A stretch of 64,000 bases of DNA from DASPJR01 sp035628505 (GTDB lineage Bacteria > Planctomycetota > SZUA-567 > H5-PLA8), in the NCBI GenBank assembly GCA_035628505.1, contig DASPJR010000178.1, positions 19,321-83,320 of the forward strand, in the 5' to 3' direction. The notes under the pieces were generated by a model. The model searched no databases. It was not told the DNA's origin and worked only from the letters and a program-made list of their open reading frames with translations. How positions within the stretch are numbered: position 1 is the first letter of the stretch; the number at the start of each line of letters is the position of its first letter. A program made the position numbers and the translations under genes. Positions 60,514 through 64,000 of the stretch are shown in pieces.

Positions 60514-60933
60514 ATGCGCGAATCACTTTTAATGCAGTATGTGGCAGCCGACGAACTTTCACCTACGCTGCAGCGTTTCATCATCGATCACATCAGTTCG
60601 GTCGATCAGCTCGAAACGCTGCTTCTGCTGTACCGCAATCCGCTAACCGATTTTACGGCGGAAGAGGTGAGCGCACGCCTGTACACCACGCCTGAGGCCG
60701 CCCGCACCCGGTTGGAAGACCTCCGAGGCAGAGCGCTGGTCAGTCAGGTAGATACCAAGAAAACCTATCGCTTTGCCCCCCTATCCAACGAGGCCGTTGC
60801 AGTCGTCGACGCACTAGCGAAAGCTTACAAAGAGCGGCCAGTGTCTGTCATTACTCTGATCTACTCCAAGCCGCCTGCCAATCTGCAAGCGTTTTCCGAC
60901 GCTTTCCGGCTTCGCAAGAAGGAGGACAAGTAG
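60514..60933 (+). CDS. winged-helix DNA-binding protein
   Basis: A 139-residue protein. The centre (FIIDHISSVDQLETLLLLYRNPL and FTAEEVSARLYTTPEAARTRLEDLRGRALV) is a winged helix-turn-helix that matches small regulators found next to DUF5985 genes. A helical tail follows. ATG 60514 is the likely start, with TTG 60490 or GTG 60493 as alternatives and no clear ribosome site. The stop codon touches the next gene's ATG, so it heads a three-gene operon. Confidence 0.7.
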   Translation: MRESLLMQYVAADELSPTLQRFIIDHISSVDQLETLLLLYRNPLTDFTAEEVSARLYTTPEAARTRLEDLRGRALVSQVDTKKTYRFAPLSNEAVAVVDALAKAYKERPVSVITLIYSKPPANLQAFSDAFRLRKKEDK

Positions 60934-61191
60934 ATGTCCGGCTTTGTCTACATTCTCTGCGCACTTACCAGCCTCGCGTGCAGCGTGCTGCTGATGCGCG
61001 GGTACATACAGAATCGAATCAGGCTGCTGTTCTGGAGCGGGCTGTGTTTCGGGTGCTTTGCGGCCAACAACATCGTTTTGTACCTGGACGTACATGTCAT
61101 TCATCAAGTCAGCCTCATGCTTCTCCGTGACGGATTTACGCTCGCCGGGTTGCTGATCCTGCTGTTTGGTCTGATCTGGGATGCGAATTAA
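60934..61191 (+). CDS. DUF5985 small membrane protein (first copy)
   Basis: An 85-residue protein with three membrane helices (FVYILCALTSLACSVLLM, LLFWSGLCFGCFAANNIVL, GLLILLFGLIWD). Matches the DUF5985 family: helix 1 with Cys, LLFWSGLCF loop, then YLDVHVIHQVSLML. Its ATG directly follows the stop of the winged-helix gene; AAGGAGG lies within that gene's end. A second copy follows 14 bp later, so the pair probably form a heteromeric membrane unit. Function unknown. Confidence 0.75.
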   Translation: MSGFVYILCALTSLACSVLLMRGYIQNRIRLLFWSGLCFGCFAANNIVLYLDVHVIHQVSLMLLRDGFTLAGLLILLFGLIWDAN

Positions 61192-61205
61192 GACTGGAGC
61201 GCGCC

Positions 61206-61502
61206 ATGCACGAATTCATGACCGGTGGAATTGTCTTGGGATACCTGCTCTCATCCCTGTTCTTTTTCCGCTTCTGGCGTGACACTGGCGACAGGTTGTT
61301 CGCACTGTTCGGAGTCTCTTTCCTCATACTGGCGGTGCAACGAACAGCGCTCCTCTTCAGCCACCATAACGAGCCCAACAGTATTTTTTACATCGTCCGG
61401 CTTGTCGCCTTTCTCATTATTCTCTTTGCCATCCTCGATAAAAACCGCGCCACAAAACCAGCGGCGCAGCCGCTCGTTGATCGAAGTGGTGGAGGCCAGT
61501 AG
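61206..61502 (+). CDS. DUF5985 small membrane protein (second copy)
   Basis: A 98-residue protein with three membrane helices (GGIVLGYLLSSLFFFRFW, RLFALFGVSFLILAVQRTAL, IFYIVRLVAFLIILFAILDK) and a cytoplasmic tail. Paralogous to the preceding protein (same length, loop FALFGVSFLILA). TGGAG precedes the ATG. Last gene of the winged-helix/DUF5985/DUF5985 operon, a pairing also seen in Proteobacteria as I recall. Confidence 0.75.
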   Translation: MHEFMTGGIVLGYLLSSLFFFRFWRDTGDRLFALFGVSFLILAVQRTALLFSHHNEPNSIFYIVRLVAFLIILFAILDKNRATKPAAQPLVDRSGGGQ

Positions 61503-61588
61503 GTGCGCGCACTGGATTTGACTGCCGCTTTCGCGTAGACTCCCGCCGCTGTTACGGTGTCGTGCAGGAGTTCTCGGACGAGGTGGGC

Positions 61589-62632
61589 ATGTTGCGCTGC
61601 TGGTGTGCTCTGTCGCTGGCGTTTTTTCTGCTTCTGTCGCTGCCGGGCTGCGACTTCGTGGTGTCGCCTCTGGGCGGATCCGAAGGCCGCACCCTCGTCT
61701 ACGTGGCACAGGGAAAAGCCGGAGCGCCAAATGCAGGCATCATCTGCACGCGGCAGGGCTGCGTGGTCATTGACCCCATGCTCAGTCCCACCGTGAGCGC
61801 CTCGCTTCACAGCCAGGCGCTGGCCAAGAGCCGCATTTTCTGGGACAACCTTCACACGCAGCGCAAAGAGCGGGCGCGCACGCAGGCCCCTCCCGTGCTG
61901 TATGTGCTGAACACAACCTTCCGCGCCAGTCACACCTTCGGCAACCAGGAGTTCGAGCCCACCGCCGACATTGTCTCAACACCGCGCGCGCGCGAGCGTT
62001 TGGAACTTGATGGCCGCGCGATGCGCGAGGAATTGCGCGATCTCTGGAAAGTGCCGGGGCTTGAAAGCCATGCCGTGACGACCGCGACACTCACTGTCGA
62101 CGGCACGCTGAACATCGACACGCAGGACATCAAGATCCAGTTCATTTCCATGGGCGACTGCGTGGGCGAGGGCGATGCGGTCGTCTATCTGCCAGGGCAG
62201 AAGGTGCTCTTCGCAGGCGACCTGGTGATTCCCGGATACATTCCGTACCACAAGAGCCGCACCTTGACGCTGAAGAACTGGATCTCCGCCCTGAAAACGC
62301 TGGAGAGCTGGGAAATCGAATCGGTGGTGCCCGGTCACGGCGAGGTCGCGCGCAAGGACGCCATCAAGACGCAGCGCGAATTCCTTGAAGCGCTACTTAG
62401 CGAAGTCGAGCAGGCGGTGAAGAACGGGAAAAGCCTTGAGGAGACTGCGCAAAGCGTGAAGCTGCCGAAGTATTCCAAGTGGCTGCGCTACGATGAATGG
62501 CTCTCCGAAAATGTCAAGCTGGCGTACCGCGAGCTCAAAGGCGGGCCGGCCGTTACGGGCGGCACGCCTCCGGGTGCCGGAGTGGTCGAACCGAAGATCG
62601 TCGATAGACCGGACAGTTTTCGCGCAAAATAA
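61589..62632 (+). CDS. metallo-beta-lactamase-fold lipoprotein with degenerate metal motif
   Basis: A 347-residue protein. Lipobox LPGC gives lipidated Cys21 after a hydrophobic signal. The MBL fold is recognisable (IICTRQGCVVIDPML, LYVLNTTFRASHTFGNQEF, VYLPGQKVLFAGDLV, VVPGHGEVA). The usual THxHxDH metal motif reads T109-T-F-R-A-S-H115: two His and the Asp are replaced, so normal two-zinc catalysis is unlikely. The later Asp and GHGE His remain. It may bind ligand without hydrolysis, or act as a structural protein. Family of periplasmic MBLs known next to quinoprotein systems; none nearby. GAGGTGGG precedes ATG 61589. Confidence 0.8.
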   Translation: MLRCWCALSLAFFLLLSLPGCDFVVSPLGGSEGRTLVYVAQGKAGAPNAGIICTRQGCVVIDPMLSPTVSASLHSQALAKSRIFWDNLHTQRKERARTQAPPVLYVLNTTFRASHTFGNQEFEPTADIVSTPRARERLELDGRAMREELRDLWKVPGLESHAVTTATLTVDGTLNIDTQDIKIQFISMGDCVGEGDAVVYLPGQKVLFAGDLVIPGYIPYHKSRTLTLKNWISALKTLESWEIESVVPGHGEVARKDAIKTQREFLEALLSEVEQAVKNGKSLEETAQSVKLPKYSKWLRYDEWLSENVKLAYRELKGGPAVTGGTPPGAGVVEPKIVDRPDSFRAK

Positions 62633-62715
62633 ACCTGCCGCAAGCTTAGCTATGCAACGTGAGTCTCTACCGGTGTAGGCAGGAAAGTCTACATACTTAC
62701 GGAGACTTCTCCATT

Positions 62716-64000
62716 ATGCGCGTACCGCTGTGGCTCTGCCTGCTTCTGCTTTCCACATCACTGTTTCCGGCTGAGAAGGCAGACGAGAAGAAGCCGCCCG
62801 AGAAAGTAGAAGCAAAGGCCCCGCTCTCGCCCGAGCCCGATTCGGCCACGCTTGAACGCGGTCCTTATCTGCAGCTGGCCACGAACAAATCTATTGTCGT
62901 CGTCTGGCGAACCACGGGTTTGAGCACACCGGCTGTACGCTATGGAAAGTCGCCGGATAAGCTCGATCAGACCGTGCCTGTGAAAGACATCACTATCCTT
63001 GCGGCTCCGCATATCCGTCAGAAGAAATTTAAGAAACTGCATAGCGCTCCAGACTGGACTTACCAATACGAAGCTGCGATCGGCGGACTCGAAACAAACA
63101 GCACGTACTATTACGCGGTCTACGATGGCGAAACGCGACTTGCCGGAGGCGATGAGAATTTCCACTTTACCACGCTGCCGCGGCCCGGAGCCAACAAGTC
63201 CGTGCGCTTCTGGGTGGTCGGTGATTCAGGCACGGGCAACAAAGACCAGCTCGCCGTTATAGAAGGCATTCAGAAATGGCTGAGTACGCAGCCGCGAAAG
63301 CTTGAAATGTACCTGCACGTCGGCGATATGGCGTACTCGCGCGGCACCGACAAGGAGTTCACGAAGGGATTTTTCAAGCCTTATGCCGACATCCTGCGCA
63401 ACACGGTGTGCTGGGCGAGCATGGGAAATCACGAAGGAGCGACCTCGCGCGGTGACAAAGGCACGGGGCCTTACTACGACGCTTACGTCTGCCCCAGAAA
63501 GGCGGAGGCTGGCGGAGTGGCGTCCGGGACTGAAGCGTATTATTCCTTCGATTACGGCCAGGTTCATTTTATCTGCCTGGATTCACACGATGTCAGTCGC
63601 AAACCCGATGATGCCATGGCTCGCTGGCTGCGCGCAGACCTCGAGAAAACCAACGCAGAATGGCTGATCGCTTTTTTCCACCATCCGCCTTACACAAAAG
63701 GTAGCCACGACAGCGACAAGGAAACGCGCGAAAAAGAGATGCGCACGTACATCATGCCCATTCTCGAGTCGGGCGGTGTTGACCTGGTGCTCACGGGGCA
63801 CTCGCATATCTACGAACGATCGATGCTCATCGATGGCGCGTACGCGACACCCACGGTTGCCGAAAACGTCGTGCTTGACGACGGAGATGGCGATCCGCAA
63901 GGTGACGGCGCGTACCGGAAATCGGCGGGGCTGAATCCGAACGAAGGTGACGTGCAGATCGTCACCGGCCACGGCGGTGCGAAGCTCAGGCGCAAGGGAA
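62716..64000 (+). CDS. purple-acid-phosphatase-like metallophosphoesterase (3' end beyond window)
   Basis: The visible 428 residues hold a signal peptide (LWLCLLLLSTSLFPA) and a fibronectin-III-like N-terminal domain of purple acid phosphatases (RGPYLQLATNKSIVVVWRT...YYYAVY). The catalytic metallophosphoesterase domain follows, with motifs in order GDSGTG, GDMAY, GNHEG, FFHHPPY and GHSHIYER. All metal ligands expected for the family are present. It should hydrolyse phosphate esters or diesters outside the cytoplasm, supplying phosphate. GGAGA precedes ATG 62716. The frame is still open at the window end. Confidence 0.9.
   Translation, partial: MRVPLWLCLLLLSTSLFPAEKADEKKPPEKVEAKAPLSPEPDSATLERGPYLQLATNKSIVVVWRTTGLSTPAVRYGKSPDKLDQTVPVKDITILAAPHIRQKKFKKLHSAPDWTYQYEAAIGGLETNSTYYYAVYDGETRLAGGDENFHFTTLPRPGANKSVRFWVVGDSGTGNKDQLAVIEGIQKWLSTQPRKLEMYLHVGDMAYSRGTDKEFTKGFFKPYADILRNTVCWASMGNHEGATSRGDKGTGPYYDAYVCPRKAEAGGVASGTEAYYSFDYGQVHFICLDSHDVSRKPDDAMARWLRADLEKTNAEWLIAFFHHPPYTKGSHDSDKETREKEMRTYIMPILESGGVDLVLTGHSHIYERSMLIDGAYATPTVAENVVLDDGDGDPQGDGAYRKSAGLNPNEGDVQIVTGHGGAKLRRKG

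Noticed and set aside
1..64000. tRNA or rRNA genes
   Set aside because: None of the intergenic gaps shows a cloverleaf with a recognisable T-loop or any rRNA segment by eye; a covariance search was not possible.

Overview
This is a 64 kb chromosomal segment of a fairly GC-rich bacterium. It most likely belongs to the PVC superphylum, probably Planctomycetota. The pointers are a PVC-type membrane-bound dehydrogenase with HEAT repeats, a GyrA whose quinolone-pocket segment reads HGESVIYP, a Hanks-type Ser/Thr kinase, an ECF sigma/anti-sigma pair, tiny paired membrane proteins, many dispersed short repeats and a REP-type transposase. No rRNA, tRNA, phage or CRISPR array was seen, and the taxonomic call is an inference.

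Left part (1-30 kb): the truncated dehydrogenase, a SAM methyltransferase, the sigma/anti-sigma pair, a TIM-barrel sugar isomerase, a cyclic-nucleotide sensor and a nucleotide-sugar short-chain dehydrogenase whose catalytic Tyr is Phe. Next come an msrP-msrQ-YpdA-like redox operon, gyrA, a Ser/Thr kinase and a two-domain PpiC foldase. They are followed by several small or secreted proteins of unknown role, atoE, cinA, a secreted rhodanese, an AMMECR1-Memo pair and a large extracellular SGNH hydrolase. At 29.8-30.4 kb lies the most unusual gene: a secreted thioredoxin-like protein with an in-frame TGA directly after a Cys. A possible bacterial SECIS hairpin follows the TGA, so it is a candidate Cys-Sec selenoprotein.

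Middle part (30-46 kb): a DUF5076-like gene of foreign codon use, an AraC regulator with a heptamer array at its start codon, a phytanoyl-CoA dioxygenase-like enzyme, DedA, a chromate-type transporter and two small orphan genes with strong terminators. A REP-associated transposase with near-perfect inverted flanks follows, then three 97-bp direct repeats, then the B12-dependent ribonucleotide reductase nrdJ. Heptamer arrays of several different sequences are scattered between genes.

Right part (46-64 kb): between nrdJ and a divergent giant gene, probably PPi-dependent PEP carboxykinase, lies a cluster of DnaA-box-like 9-mers. Genes left of it are mostly on the minus strand and genes right of it mostly on the plus strand, so a replication origin or a DnaA-controlled promoter is possible here. 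Further right are a zinc-ribbon protein, a DUF2161 nuclease-like protein, a lipase-like hydrolase, an STN-domain protein, ribBA, a TerB/DUF697 protein, a 1079-residue Pro-rich/TolA-like coiled-coil protein, a TrmH methyltransferase, a regulator with two DUF5985 membrane proteins, a degenerate metallo-beta-lactamase-fold lipoprotein and a truncated purple-acid-phosphatase-like gene.
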